Positions 8,045 to 18,500 of a stretch of 64,000 bases of DNA are shown piece after piece. The notes beneath the pieces were generated by a model that made no database searches, was not told where the DNA came from, and saw only the letters and a list, made by a program, of their open reading frames with translations. The stretch covers positions 4,212,501 through 4,276,500 of the forward strand of contig NZ_CP032694.1 of assembly GCF_003627755.1 (NCBI RefSeq), read 5' to 3'. Positions within the stretch are counted from its first letter, which is position 1; each line of letters starts with the position of its first letter. Position numbers and translations under genes: made by a program. This DNA comes from Rhizobium jaguaris (GTDB taxonomy: Bacteria; Pseudomonadota; Alphaproteobacteria; Rhizobiales; Rhizobiaceae).

Positions 8045-8766
8045 AGATCCTGTTCGTTGGCCCCACGCTTCCCGACGCCGCCGAGATCGCCGATCCCGGT
8101 ATTACCCTGCGCCCACCGGCGCAGAAGGGCGATATCGTCGAAGCCCTCGAAAATGGCGCGAACGTCATTGGCCTGATCGACGGACTTTTCGAAAATGTCG
8201 CGCCCGTCTGGCACAAGGAAATCCTCTTTGCCCTGTCGAAAGGGGTCCATGTCTATGGCGCGGCCAGCATGGGAGCGCTACGCGCCGCCGAATGCGCCGC
8301 TTTCGGCATGGTCGGCATCGGGCGCGTTTTTGAGGCCTATGCTTCCGGTACGGTTGTAGACGATTCCGCCGTCGCGCAGATTCATGGCCCGGCTGAACTC
8401 GGACACCTTCCGCTCAGCGAGCCGCTGGTCAACGTGCAGGCGACCTTGCGCGCTCTGGCCGAGACCGGCGCAATCAGTGAAGCCGAGCAAGCTGTCCTGC
8501 GGGCACGTGCAGAAGCTATGTTCTTCAAATCACTGACCTATCGCGCTCTGGCGAACACTGCGGATCTGCCGGATCCGGCGCGACGACAGGAAATTTCCGC
8601 TCTCCTGCGGGCCAATGCGGTCAATCAGAAACGCATTGACGCCCTGGAATTGCTTCACGCCGTTGCCGACTGCCCGAACGAGCGGCAGCAACCGCCGCGC
8701 GATTGGACCTTCAAAGCCAATAGTTTATGGCATTTCGCCTTCCACCGCCTTGAAATTGCATCGTAA
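8041..8766 (+). CDS. tfuA: TfuA-like protein, partner of YcaO
   Basis: 241 residues. The N-terminal half is a TfuA-like domain (KILFVGPTLP at 2-11; IGLIDGLFENVAPVWHKEI at 43-61; VYGAASMGALRAAE at about 72-85). TfuA was named from the trifolitoxin locus of Rhizobium; in thioviridamide-type clusters and methanogens TfuA proteins work with YcaO to install backbone thioamides, probably by delivering sulfur. It starts inside the last codons of the YcaO gene, a strong sign of a functional pair. Whether this pair makes a thioamide is inference. Confidence 0.93.
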   Translation: MKILFVGPTLPDAAEIADPGITLRPPAQKGDIVEALENGANVIGLIDGLFENVAPVWHKEILFALSKGVHVYGAASMGALRAAECAAFGMVGIGRVFEAYASGTVVDDSAVAQIHGPAELGHLPLSEPLVNVQATLRALAETGAISEAEQAVLRARAEAMFFKSLTYRALANTADLPDPARRQEISALLRANAVNQKRIDALELLHAVADCPNERQQPPRDWTFKANSLWHFAFHRLEIAS

Positions 8767-8898
8767 AACCCGTTCGCAATCTCACCTCGTGTCACGCTGT
8801 ATGTCACGCGCCAATGTGCGCGACTTAGGTTAAGCTCTTCTCATGTTCCTGGCGATGAGTATCTAGTTCTCCAGGAACTGTGGGCAAAGGGGCATGAC

Positions 8899-9141
8899 AT
8901 GACCGCAATTCTTCCTATCGAAATAGCAAGCCAGGATTCAGAGTCGTTGAAAGAACTGGCGTCGATTGCACGATTGATTACCTATGCGCGCCAGAGCGCA
9001 AAGAGTTTGAACGCCGATTTCCCGGTCTGGTGCCTGGATCTCGCACTCGGCGCCGTGTTGCAGGAAATGTACGCAAACGGCCTGCAGATGCCGCTTTTCG
9101 AAGAGGGCGCAGACAAAGTGAATAGGGCTGTCGCACACTAA
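8899..9141 (+). CDS. Small hypothetical protein downstream of tfuA
   Basis: 80 residues, not recognised. No signal peptide; predicted mainly helical (SESLKELASIARLITYARQS, LDLALGAVLQEM). The AAAGGGG SD at 8886-8892 supports the ATG at 8899. It begins 132 bases after tfuA on the same strand with no obvious terminator between, so it could be read in the same transcript, but membership in the peptide cluster is unproven. Confidence 0.6.
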   Translation: MTAILPIEIASQDSESLKELASIARLITYARQSAKSLNADFPVWCLDLALGAVLQEMYANGLQMPLFEEGADKVNRAVAH

Positions 9142-9241
9142 GCGCAGTTTCTCGGATTTCTGGCGGGGGGCCGGAGAAAGATGCCGGTGTGGTTCTTCGG
9201 AGCCATGCCGGCATTGCTCTTTCTGGCCTACGGACTGAAGC

Positions 9242-9925
9242 CTACCGAACCCTCTCACGCACCTGCACGCCCGCCACAAAGATTGCGATGCATTGACGCA
9301 GGTGTCTCAGGCGGGTTTCGCGATCGGGCCAGTCGTTCGGCTTGCCGGGATGCGAAATCATCGCGCCAAAGATCATGTTCATCAGCATGCGTGCGCCGCT
9401 TGATGCATCGGCAATTTCGATCAGACCGCGTTTCTGCTGGAGGCTGAGCCAATCGGCCAGCAATTGCCTGGACTGCTCGGCGCCGTAGGTTCGCAACAGC
9501 GTTGCAATCTCCGGAAATCGCTGCGCTTCACTCATGATGAGATGAATGAAAGCCTCGCGGTCACGTTCCGCCGCTTCACCGATATTGATCATGAAAATCT
9601 GCTCCAGCGCCTCGTCGAGCGGCAGATTTTCTTTGGGATCGCGCGGCAGGGCCAGCATCGAGGCGCGATGCTTGGCGATAATCGCCATGAAAAGTTCCGT
9701 CTTGCTCGAAAACAAGCGATAGAGAGTTTGCTTGGAAATCCTGCACCGTGCCGCTACGAGATCCATGGTCGTACCGCCGTAGCCGAGCTCATGAAATGTC
9801 GCGCGAGCCTCGATGATGATCTCCACCCGCCTTGCATCGTCACTCACCGATTTTGGGCGGCCGCGCGGGCGGCGAGCGACAATTTCTTCTGCGTCCCTTC
9901 TCCTCCCCTCCGTCTGCACTTCCAT
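9242..9925 (-). CDS. TetR/AcrR-family repressor of the adjacent RND pump
   Basis: 227 residues. Residues about 30-75 are the TetR helix-turn-helix (IIIEARATFHELGYGGTTMD, ISKQTLYRLFSSKTELF), followed by an all-helical ligand domain of TetR_C type. The ATG at 9925 is chosen over 9958 because GAGGTGAGG directly precedes it and the earlier ATG has no SD. It is divergent from the RND operon starting at 10009, with a palindromic operator between, the usual arrangement of AcrR-type repressors that respond to pump substrates. Confidence 0.9.
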   Translation of the reverse strand: MEVQTEGRRRDAEEIVARRPRGRPKSVSDDARRVEIIIEARATFHELGYGGTTMDLVAARCRISKQTLYRLFSSKTELFMAIIAKHRASMLALPRDPKENLPLDEALEQIFMINIGEAAERDREAFIHLIMSEAQRFPEIATLLRTYGAEQSRQLLADWLSLQQKRGLIEIADASSGARMLMNMIFGAMISHPGKPNDWPDRETRLRHLRQCIAIFVAGVQVRERVR

Positions 9926-9951
9926 CCTCACCTCAAAAAAGCCAAATGAGA

Positions 9952-9985
9952 TTGACATTTACAACGGTACAAATATTTCTTGTAC
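9952..9985 (+). promoter_or_regulatory. Promoter and TetR operator for the AcrAB-type operon
   Basis: TTGACA at 9952-9957 and TATTTC at 9974-9979 form a plausible -35/-10 with a 16-base spacer. GTACAA-N7-TTGTAC at 9967-9985 is a perfect inverted repeat covering the -10, and GTAC recurs at 9992-9995. The TetR protein bound here would block the pump promoter. Confidence 0.65.
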
Positions 9986-10008
9986 TACTTGGTACTGTAA
10001 TTAAGACA

Positions 10009-11325
10009 ATGGGAAATAGCAACGTGGCAAAGCGAGCCCCCTCCACCCCTGTAATCGTGCGTCCGGCGGCATTCAAACGCCTCCCAGCCGCACGCATGTC
10101 GTTGGTCGCAGCAGGGGTCGCCGCGACGTTGCTGCTAGCAAGCTGCAACGAGCAGAAGGCCGCTCAAAACAATGCGCCTGCCGTCAAGACCGAAGTCAGC
10201 GCCATGACGTTGCACCCGCAATCGGTTGCGATCACGGCAGAGCTGCCCGGCCGCACCAGCGCCTATCTTGTCGCCGAAGTCAGGCCACAGGTCGGCGGCA
10301 TCATCCGCAGCCGCAATTTCAAGGAAGGCAGCGAAGTCAAAGCCGGCGACGTGCTCTACGAAATCGACCCCGCCACCTATCAGGCCGCCTATGACAGCGC
10401 CGCCGCCGCTCTGCAGAAGGCAGAAGGCGCTATACCGAGCGCGCAGGCCAAGATGGACCGTTACAAGGGCCTGAGCGCCCAGAACGCTGTCAGCCAGCAG
10501 GATTACGACAGTGCGCAGGCAACCCTCGTCCAGGCGCAGGCCGACGTCGCCTCCGCCAAGGCCGCGCTCGAAACTGCGCGCATCAATCTCGACTACACCA
10601 AGATGCGCGCTCCGATCGGCGGCCGCGTCGACGCCTCGGCGGTAACCGTCGGCGCTCTCGTCACCGCCGACCAGACGACGGCGCTGACCACCATCCGCCA
10701 GCTCGATCCGATCAATGTCGACGTCACGCAGTCGAGCACCAATCTGCTTGAGTTCCGTCGCGCCATTGCGCAAGGCCGTTTGAAGACCACCGGCGACAAT
10801 GTCTCCGTCCACCTGACGCTGGAAGACGGTTCCGACTACAAGCAGACTGGCAAACTCCAATTTTCGGAGGCCTCTGTCGCCGAGACCGTCGGAACGATCA
10901 CTGTGCGCGCCGTCTTCCCCAATCCGGAACGCGTGTTGCTGCCCGGCATGTATGTTCGGGCCAGCATTGAGGAAGCCGTCGCGGAAAACAGCTTCCTCGT
11001 GCCGCAGCGAGCGGTTACCCGCAATACGAAGGGCGAACCGGTCGCAATGTTCGTCAGCGACGACAACAAGGTTCAGCAGCGGGTGCTGAAGGTGCAGAGA
11101 AGCATCGGCAATAGTTGGCTGGTCAACGAAGGTATGAAGGATGGCGACCGGATAATCGTCGAAGGCGGCCAGCGCGTCCGTGCCGGCCAGGATGTCAATG
11201 TCGCTGCCGTGACCATCGACGATGCGACCGGCGAGCTGAAGCAAGCGGCCGCCGATATCAAGCCCGCCGAACAGGTCGAGCTGGAAAAGACCGATGGCAA
11301 AGCCGCCTCCGGCGCCCAGAAGTAA
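10009..11325 (+). CDS. RND efflux periplasmic adaptor (AcrA/MexA type)
   Basis: 438-residue membrane fusion protein that links an RND pump to an outer-membrane channel. An N-terminal membrane segment ends in the lipobox LLAS-C, so it is probably a lipoprotein. Then come the lipoyl/barrel-sandwich half motif (VRPQVGGIIRSRNFKEGSEV), an alpha-helical hairpin (about 145-210), the second lipoyl half (YTKMRAPIGGRV) and a beta-barrel domain. The frame is open further upstream, but the ATG at 10009 follows the promoter/operator and is used. It is 9 bases from the permease gene, in one operon. No outer-membrane factor gene is next to it. Confidence 0.92.
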   Translation: MGNSNVAKRAPSTPVIVRPAAFKRLPAARMSLVAAGVAATLLLASCNEQKAAQNNAPAVKTEVSAMTLHPQSVAITAELPGRTSAYLVAEVRPQVGGIIRSRNFKEGSEVKAGDVLYEIDPATYQAAYDSAAAALQKAEGAIPSAQAKMDRYKGLSAQNAVSQQDYDSAQATLVQAQADVASAKAALETARINLDYTKMRAPIGGRVDASAVTVGALVTADQTTALTTIRQLDPINVDVTQSSTNLLEFRRAIAQGRLKTTGDNVSVHLTLEDGSDYKQTGKLQFSEASVAETVGTITVRAVFPNPERVLLPGMYVRASIEEAVAENSFLVPQRAVTRNTKGEPVAMFVSDDNKVQQRVLKVQRSIGNSWLVNEGMKDGDRIIVEGGQRVRAGQDVNVAAVTIDDATGELKQAAADIKPAEQVELEKTDGKAASGAQK

Positions 11326-11334
11326 GGTGGTTTG

Positions 11335-14300
11335 ATGTCTCGTTTCTTCATTGACCGGCCGATCTTCGCCTGGGTCATCGCCATTATTATCATGCTGGCG
11401 GGCGCGCTGTCGATCTTCACGCTGTCGATATCGCAATATCCGCAGATCGCGCCGACGACAGTGCGCATCAGCGCAACCTATTCAGGCGCCGATGCCCAGA
11501 CGGTCGAAAACTCAGTGACAAAGGTCATCGAGCAGGGCATGACCGGCATCGACAATCTCGATTACATGGCCTCCACGTCGACGTCGACGGGCCAAGCCTC
11601 GATCTCGCTGACCTTCACCAACAAGGCCAATGCGGACGTGGCCCAGATGCAGGTGCAGAACAAGCTGCAGCTCGTCACCGCGCAATTGCCGCAGTCGGTC
11701 CAGAATACCGGTATCACGGTGTCGAAATCGACCTCGAACTTCCTGATGGTCATCGGCTTCGTCTCGACCGACGGCAAGCTCAATTCCAACGACCTTGCCG
11801 ACTACGTCAACAGCACCCTGAACGACACGCTGAAGCGCGTCCCGGGTGTCGGTGACACGCAGCTCTTTGGCGCCGGTTACGCCATGCGCATCTGGATCGA
11901 TCCTGACAAGCTTGCGAAATACCAGTTGATGACATCAGATGTCGTCTCGGCAATCCAGGCACAGAACACGCAGGTTTCGACCGGCCAGCTCGGTGCATTG
12001 CCACAAATGCCGGGCCAGCAGCTCAATGCGACGGTGACGGCCAAAAGCCGTCTGCAGACGCCCGAACAATTCAACAACATCATCCTGAAGAGCCAGTCCA
12101 ACGGTTCGCTGGTACGCCTCAACGACGTAGCTCGCGTCGAACTGGGCGCCGACAGCTATACCAGCTCGAGTGCCTTCAACAATCAGCCGTCGGCCGGTCT
12201 CGCGGTGATGCTTGCCTCCGGAGCCAACGCCATCAACACGGCCGAGGCGGTGCAGTCGACGATCAACGGCCTGAAGCAGACGCTGCCGCCGAATGTGGAA
12301 GTCGTTTATCCCTATGACACGACGCCCTTCGTCAAGCTGTCGATCGAGGACGTGGTCAAGACGCTGTTCGAAGCCATCGTGCTCGTCTTCATCGTCATGT
12401 TCGTCTTCCTGCAGAACATCCGCGCCACCTTGATTCCGACACTTGCCGTTCCGATCGTTCTGCTCGGCACGTTCGGCGTGCTCTCGGCCTTCGGCTACTC
12501 CATCAATACGCTCACTATGTTCGGCATGGTGCTGGCGATCGGCCTATTGGTGGACGACGCGATCGTTGTGGTCGAAAACGTCGAGCGCGTGATGGAGGAG
12601 GAGGGTCTGTCGCCGCGCGAGGCAACGATCAAGTCGATGCAGGAAATCACCGGCGCCTTGATCGGCATCGCCACGGTTCTGTCGGCGGTGTTCATCCCGA
12701 TGGCCTTCTTCTCCGGCTCGGTCGGCGTCATCTACCGTCAGTTCTCGGTGACGATCGTCTCGGCCATGATCCTGTCGGTCATTGTCGCACTCATCCTGAC
12801 CCCCGCGCTTTGCGCCACCATTCTCAAGAGACCCGAGCACGGCGCCAAGGAGCGGGGCGTCTTTGGCTTGTTCAACCGGAACTTCGATCGCGGCGTCCGT
12901 GGATATCAGCGCAGCGTGCGCGGCATCATCAAGGGAGCGCCCTTCTTCCTTGTCCTGTTTGTGCTGATCGCCGGCGCCGTTGGTTACCTGTTCAACCATC
13001 TTTCCAGCTCGTTCCTGCCGGACGAAGACCAGGGCATCCTCATCACCAGCGTGCAACTGCCGCCCGGTGCAACGGACTACCGCACCAAAGACGTGCTGAC
13101 GCAGGTCAGAAAGTACTATCTCGAAAAGGAAAAGCCCTATGTCGACGCTGTCTTCACCGTCGCCGGATTCGGCTTTAACGGACAGGGACAAAACGTCGGC
13201 CTTGCCTTTATCAAGCTGAAGGATTTCGCTGAGCGTCAGACAAAGGAAAGCAAGGCGCAGGCGATCGCCGGACGTGCCATGGGGGCCTTTTCGAAGATCA
13301 AGGATGGCAGCGTCTTCGCACTCGCGCCGCCGGCGATCCCGGGCTTTGGCAGCTCCTCAGGCTTCGACTTCTTCATCAAGGACATCAACAGCGCGGGGCA
13401 TGATCAGCTCATTGCCGCCCGCAACCAATTGTTGGGCGCCGCCGGGAAAAACCCCAAACTGTTCGGCACGCGCCCGAACGGCCAGGAAGATACACCGCAA
13501 TATTCGGTTGTGATCGACCAGGAAAAGGCAAGCGCCCTCAACATCAGCCTTTCCAATATCGACTCGACACTGTCGACGGCCTGGGGTGGCACCTATGTCA
13601 ACGACTTCATCGACCGAGGTCGCGTCAAGAAAGTCTACGTACAGGCCGACGCCAGGTTCCGTATGCAGCCGGAGGATTTCGACCGCTGGTACGTGCGCAA
13701 CTCCGATGGCGCCATGGTGCCCTTCTCGGCTTTTGCCACCGGCAAATGGACCTATGGTTCGCCACGCCTGGAACGCTATAACGGCTCGTCGGCCGTCGAA
13801 ATTCAGGGTGCTGCCGCCCCAGGCGTTTCGTCCGGCGACGCCATGAACCAGATCGACCAGATCATGGCGAGCCTGCCACCGGGCTTCAGCCATGAATGGA
13901 CGAGCCTCTCGGCCCAGGAAAAACTCTCCGGAAACCAGGCGAGCCAGCTTTACGCGATCTCCATCCTGGTCGTATTCCTGGCGCTGGCCGCCCTTTACGA
14001 GAGCTGGTCGATCCCGCTCGCCGTCATGCTGTCGGTTCCGATCGGCATCTTCGGGGCGCTGCTGGCGGCCACCCTCTTCGGACAGTCGAACGACGTCTAC
14101 TTTAAGGTCGGCCTGCTCACCACGATCGGTCTGGCCGCCAAGAACGCCATCCTGATCGTCGAATTCGCCATCGAGCAGCAGAACAACGGCAAGGACCTGA
14201 TCCCTGCGACGCTGGAAGCAGCCCGCCAGCGCCTGCGGCCGATTCTGATGACATCGCTCGCCTTCATCCTCGGCGTCATGCCGCTGGCTATCGCGAACGG

Positions 14301-14481
14301 TGCTGGCTCCGGCAGCCAGAATTCGATCGGCATCGGCGTCATGGGCGGCATGATCTCGGCGACCGTGCTCGGCATCTTCTTCATCCCGCTGCTCTTCGTC
14401 TCCGTCCGCCGCATCTTCAAGGGCGGAAAGCGACCGACAAGCACCACGGCATCGGAGCCAGCTCCAGACACGGCGCACTAA
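11335..14481 (+). CDS. RND multidrug efflux permease, HAE1 family (AcrB type)
   Basis: 1048-residue inner-membrane proton/drug antiporter, twelve membrane segments with two large periplasmic loops. The N-terminus [20 protein letters not shown] is diagnostic. TM4 has the proton-relay Asp pair in [15 protein letters not shown], and TM10 has the Lys in [14 protein letters not shown]. Start is the ATG at 11335 with AAGGTGG just upstream. Length matches AcrB. It pairs with the adaptor at 10009-11325 and is presumably controlled by the divergent TetR protein. Confidence 0.95.
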   Translation: MSRFFIDRPIFAWVIAIIIMLAGALSIFTLSISQYPQIAPTTVRISATYSGADAQTVENSVTKVIEQGMTGIDNLDYMASTSTSTGQASISLTFTNKANADVAQMQVQNKLQLVTAQLPQSVQNTGITVSKSTSNFLMVIGFVSTDGKLNSNDLADYVNSTLNDTLKRVPGVGDTQLFGAGYAMRIWIDPDKLAKYQLMTSDVVSAIQAQNTQVSTGQLGALPQMPGQQLNATVTAKSRLQTPEQFNNIILKSQSNGSLVRLNDVARVELGADSYTSSSAFNNQPSAGLAVMLASGANAINTAEAVQSTINGLKQTLPPNVEVVYPYDTTPFVKLSIEDVVKTLFEAIVLVFIVMFVFLQNIRATLIPTLAVPIVLLGTFGVLSAFGYSINTLTMFGMVLAIGLLVDDAIVVVENVERVMEEEGLSPREATIKSMQEITGALIGIATVLSAVFIPMAFFSGSVGVIYRQFSVTIVSAMILSVIVALILTPALCATILKRPEHGAKERGVFGLFNRNFDRGVRGYQRSVRGIIKGAPFFLVLFVLIAGAVGYLFNHLSSSFLPDEDQGILITSVQLPPGATDYRTKDVLTQVRKYYLEKEKPYVDAVFTVAGFGFNGQGQNVGLAFIKLKDFAERQTKESKAQAIAGRAMGAFSKIKDGSVFALAPPAIPGFGSSSGFDFFIKDINSAGHDQLIAARNQLLGAAGKNPKLFGTRPNGQEDTPQYSVVIDQEKASALNISLSNIDSTLSTAWGGTYVNDFIDRGRVKKVYVQADARFRMQPEDFDRWYVRNSDGAMVPFSAFATGKWTYGSPRLERYNGSSAVEIQGAAAPGVSSGDAMNQIDQIMASLPPGFSHEWTSLSAQEKLSGNQASQLYAISILVVFLALAALYESWSIPLAVMLSVPIGIFGALLAATLFGQSNDVYFKVGLLTTIGLAAKNAILIVEFAIEQQNNGKDLIPATLEAARQRLRPILMTSLAFILGVMPLAIANGAGSGSQNSIGIGVMGGMISATVLGIFFIPLLFVSVRRIFKGGKRPTSTTASEPAPDTAH

Positions 14482-14518
14482 GAAGCATCACCTGTATGGT
14501 TTAAGGGAGGAGAATGCT

Positions 14519-15541
14519 GTGATCAGAGCTTTGATGATCGAGGCGGAAAACGTCACGCGCTTCCACGACATCGCGGAAGCGCCGCTCGCCGCCGGCCAGG
14601 TCCGCATCGGCGTCCGGCACATTGGCCTCTGCGGCAGCGATCTCAACACCTTCAAGGGCCTCAACCCGCTGGTGAAGCTGCCACGCGTCCCCGGCCATGA
14701 AATCGGCGGCGAGATCATTGCCGTCGGCCCCAGTGTCGATCCCGCCTATGCGCCCGGCCGCCGCGTCATCGTGATGCCCTATACCAATTGCGGCGAGTGC
14801 ACCTCCTGCCGCAAGGGCCGGCTCAACGCCTGCCGCTACAACAAGACGCTTGGTGTGCAACAGGATGGCGGATTAGCCGAGGAGATCGTACTGCCGGCCG
14901 AAAAGCTGATCCTCAACGATACGTTGCCGCCACGCCATCTGGCTCTGGTCGAGCCGCTGTCGGTCGGCTTTCACGCCGTCGAGCGCGGCCGGGTGGCGAA
15001 AGGCGATCGCGTCGTCGTGCTTGGCTGCGGCATGATCGGCATGGGTGTCTTGATCGCTGCCGTCGCCCGTGGTGCGGAGGTCATCGCCGTCGATCTCAGC
15101 GAGGAAAAACGCGCGCTCGCCCGGCAGTTCGGCGCGGTCGAGACGATCGATGCGGGCAGCGAAGATACTGTCGCCAAGGTAAGCCAATTGACCGGCGATG
15201 ATGGTGTCGATATCGCTTTCGAGGCCGTCGGTCTGCCTGCGACCTTTACGCAAGCCATCGATCTCGCCTGCTTTGGCGGCCGCGTCGTCTATGTCGGCTA
15301 TTCCAAGGCGCCGGTCACCTACCAGACGCAGTTCTTCAATCTGAAGGAACTCGACATCATGGGCTCCCGCAACGCCCTGATGCGCGATTTTCAAAACGTC
15401 ATCAGCCATCTCGAGGAAATCGGCGACAAGGCCGACGCGCTGATCTCGAAGGTTTTCCCCTTTGAAGAGGCCGAAAATGCGCTGCCCTACTGGGACAGCC
15501 ACCGGAATGCGCTGAAGATCGTGATTGAGCGCGGCGCCTAG
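14519..15541 (+). CDS. Zinc-dependent medium-chain alcohol dehydrogenase
   Basis: 340-residue MDR-family oxidoreductase, likely NAD(P)-dependent on a sugar alcohol, sugar acid or similar. Catalytic-zinc ligands sit in GLCGSDLNTF (Cys39), PGHEIGGE (His/Glu), structural zinc in CGECTSCRKGRLNAC (four Cys), and the Rossmann glycine motif is VVVLGCGMIGMGVL. This places it with L-idonate/galactitol/threonine-type dehydrogenases. The start is a GTG at 14519 with AGGGAGGAG upstream. It follows the RND permease by 37 bases and converges with the next pump; functional connection to the pump is unclear. Confidence 0.88.
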   Translation: MIRALMIEAENVTRFHDIAEAPLAAGQVRIGVRHIGLCGSDLNTFKGLNPLVKLPRVPGHEIGGEIIAVGPSVDPAYAPGRRVIVMPYTNCGECTSCRKGRLNACRYNKTLGVQQDGGLAEEIVLPAEKLILNDTLPPRHLALVEPLSVGFHAVERGRVAKGDRVVVLGCGMIGMGVLIAAVARGAEVIAVDLSEEKRALARQFGAVETIDAGSEDTVAKVSQLTGDDGVDIAFEAVGLPATFTQAIDLACFGGRVVYVGYSKAPVTYQTQFFNLKELDIMGSRNALMRDFQNVISHLEEIGDKADALISKVFPFEEAENALPYWDSHRNALKIVIERGA

Positions 15542-15568
15542 CGTTACGACATTTGTGTAGCGAGCCGC

Positions 15569-18500
15569 TCAAGTCGGCAGCGAAGATACCGGCGGCGTTG
15601 GCTGTTGCTTCGTCGACCATCTGCTGTGCAGCTTGGCCAGCATCAGGTAGATGATCGGCGTCGTGTAGAGCGTCAGCACCTGTGAGACGATAAGCCCGCC
15701 GACGATGGTAATGCCGAGGGGGCGGCGGAGTTCTGCGCCGGGGCCGGTGGCGATGATCAGCGGAATGGCGCCCATCAAGGCGGCGAGCGTGGTCATCAGG
15801 ATCGGGCGGAAACGCTTCAGACAGGCTTCATAGATCGCCTCTTCCGATGGCAATCCAAGCATGCGTTCGCCCTGCAGCGCGAAATCCACCATCATGATGC
15901 CGTTCTTCTTGACGATGCCGATCAACAGGATGATGCCGATAAAGGCGATGATCGTCAGCTCCGTGCCGCTGATGACCAACGCCAGCAGCGCGCCGAGACC
16001 AGCTGATGGCAGCGTCGAAATGATCGTCAGCGGATGCGCCAGGCTCTCATATAGAATACCGAGGACGATATAGACCGTCAGCAGTGCCGCGAGAAGCAAC
16101 AGCGGCTGGCTGCTCGCGGATTGGGTCACGTTGGCTGCATCGCCGGCAAAATCCGCATGCAGCGTATCCGGCAGATGCATTTCGAGCACCGCCTTCTGAA
16201 TGGCATCATTTGCTGCTTCCAGCACGGTGTTGAGCGCCAGATTGTAGGAGATGGTCACCGACGGATATTGCCCCTGATGGTTGACCACCAGCGGCGCCAG
16301 CGTCCGATCGACCGACGCCACGGCACTCAGCGGAATCTGGATACCGCCCGATGCCGGCACGTAGAGCTTGGAGATATCGTTGGGATCGCGGGCGTAGCTG
16401 GGATCGGCCTCCAGCACGACGCGATATTGATTGCGCTGCGTATAGATGGTCGACACCTGCCGCTGCGCAAAGGCGTTGTTGAGCGCCGCGTCGATCGACT
16501 GGATGCTGACGCCGAGCCGCGAGGCTTCGCTGCGGTTGATATTGACCGTCGCTTGCAGGCCGTTGGGTTGCCGATCCGTGGCGACATCAGTCAGTTCCGG
16601 CAGGGTCTGCAGACGTTGGAGCACTTTCGGCGCCCATTCCACCAGCTCATCATAATTCGCGCCCCAAAGCGTGAACTGATATTGCGACTGAGACTGGCGC
16701 GCCCCGGCGCGGATATCGCCCGGCGAAAACAGGAAGGTGCTGAGCCCGGGCACGGCCGTCAGTTGCTTGCGCAACCGGTCTATCACCTCGTTGGTCGATA
16801 CGCGCTCCGATGCGGGCTTCAGGGAAATGAACAATTGCCCGCGATTGATCGAACTCGAAAAGCCGCCGCCACCCACGGACGACCCGACACCGGAGACAGC
16901 CGGATCCTTGGCAACCATATCGGCCGCCTGCTGCTGCAGCTTGACCATAGCTGGATAGGAAATATCGGTTGCCGCCTCCGTGCCGCCCTGGATGTAGCCG
17001 GTATCATCCTGCGGAATGAAACCCTTCGGGACCTTGACATAGAGATAGCCGGACAGAACGACGCAGGCGAAGACGACGAGGACGGAGAGCACACGATGAT
17101 GCAACACCGCTTTCAGCGTCCGGCCGTAGAAATTGGTGACCGCACTGAGCGTCCCTTCGATGATCCGGCCGAATAGGCCCGGCCGCGCGTCCTTGTCGTA
17201 CGACCGCAGCCGATGGCCGCAGATCATCGGGGTCAGCGTCAGCGACACCAGAGTCGAGACGACGATGGTGAAGCCGAGCGTCAGCGAGAAGGTCTGAAAG
17301 AACCGTCCGACGATGCCGCCCATGAAGAACAGGGGAATGAAAGCCGCGAGCAGCGACAGGCTGATCGAAACAACGGTGAAACCGATCTGCTTCGCGCCCT
17401 CGAGCGCCGCCTTCATCGGCTTCATGCCGGTTTCGAGATTCGCGTAGATGTTCTCGATCATCACGATAGCGTCGTCGACGACAAAGCCGACGGAGACCGC
17501 AAGCGCCATCAGCGACAGATTGTCGATCGACAGCCCGAAGAGCCACATGGCGGCAAAGGTGCCGCAGAGCGACAATGGCACGGTGACACCGGCCGCAAAG
17601 GTCGTCGTGGCGCGCCGGAGGAAGATGAAGACAACGGCCATGACCAGGCAAATCGTGGCGAGCAGCGTCCATTGCATGTCGGTGACGCTGGCATGGATCG
17701 TCGTGGTGCGGTCCGAGAGAACCGCGATGTGGACGCCGGACGGGATCAGGCGCTGCAGTTCCGGGATCAACGCCTTCACGCCATCGACAGTGGCGATGAC
17801 ATTGGCGTCCGCTGCTCTGGTGATGTTGAGTAGCACCGACGGCTTGCCGTCATACCAGGCATCCGAGCGGCTGTTGCGGACGCCAGGCTCAACGGTGGCG
17901 ATATCGGAAAGGCGTACAGCCGTGCCATCGCCGCTGCGCACGACAATCCGCCCATAAGCCTCAGGCGTCCGCAGCTGACTATTCAGGGAAATGGAAAAGG
18001 CGGCGCTGTTGCCGTCGATCGAGCCGATCGGGCCGAGCACATTGGCATTCACGATCGCCGTACGGATGTTGTCCAGCGACAGACCCATTGCGGAAAGACG
18101 GTCGGGATCGAGCCGGACACGCACGGCTGGCTGGTCGGCGCCGCTAACCGTGACACCGCCGACGCCATCCACTTGGGAGATGCGCTGCACCACCACCGTA
18201 TCGGCAGCGTCATAGATGGCGCTCGGCGACACATTGTCCGATGTCAGCGCTAGGATCAGGACCGGCGCGGCCGCCGGGTTGATCTTGCGGAAGGAGGGCA
18301 ATGTCGGTAGGTCGCCGGGCAGATCGGTTGCGGCAGCGTTCAGCGCTGCCTGCACGTCCTCCGCTGCGCCGTCCACGCTGCGCGACAGATCGAATTGCGC
18401 GACGATGCTGCTCGATCCGAGCGAGCTGACCGAGGTCAACTGCGTGATGCCGGCGATGGTGCCGAGATGTCGCTCGAGGGGTGCTGCGACGCTCGCCGCC

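Noticed and set aside
10135..11436. 433-codon minus-strand open frame over the RND adaptor
   Set aside because: Antisense shadow of a well supported adaptor gene, no family resemblance.
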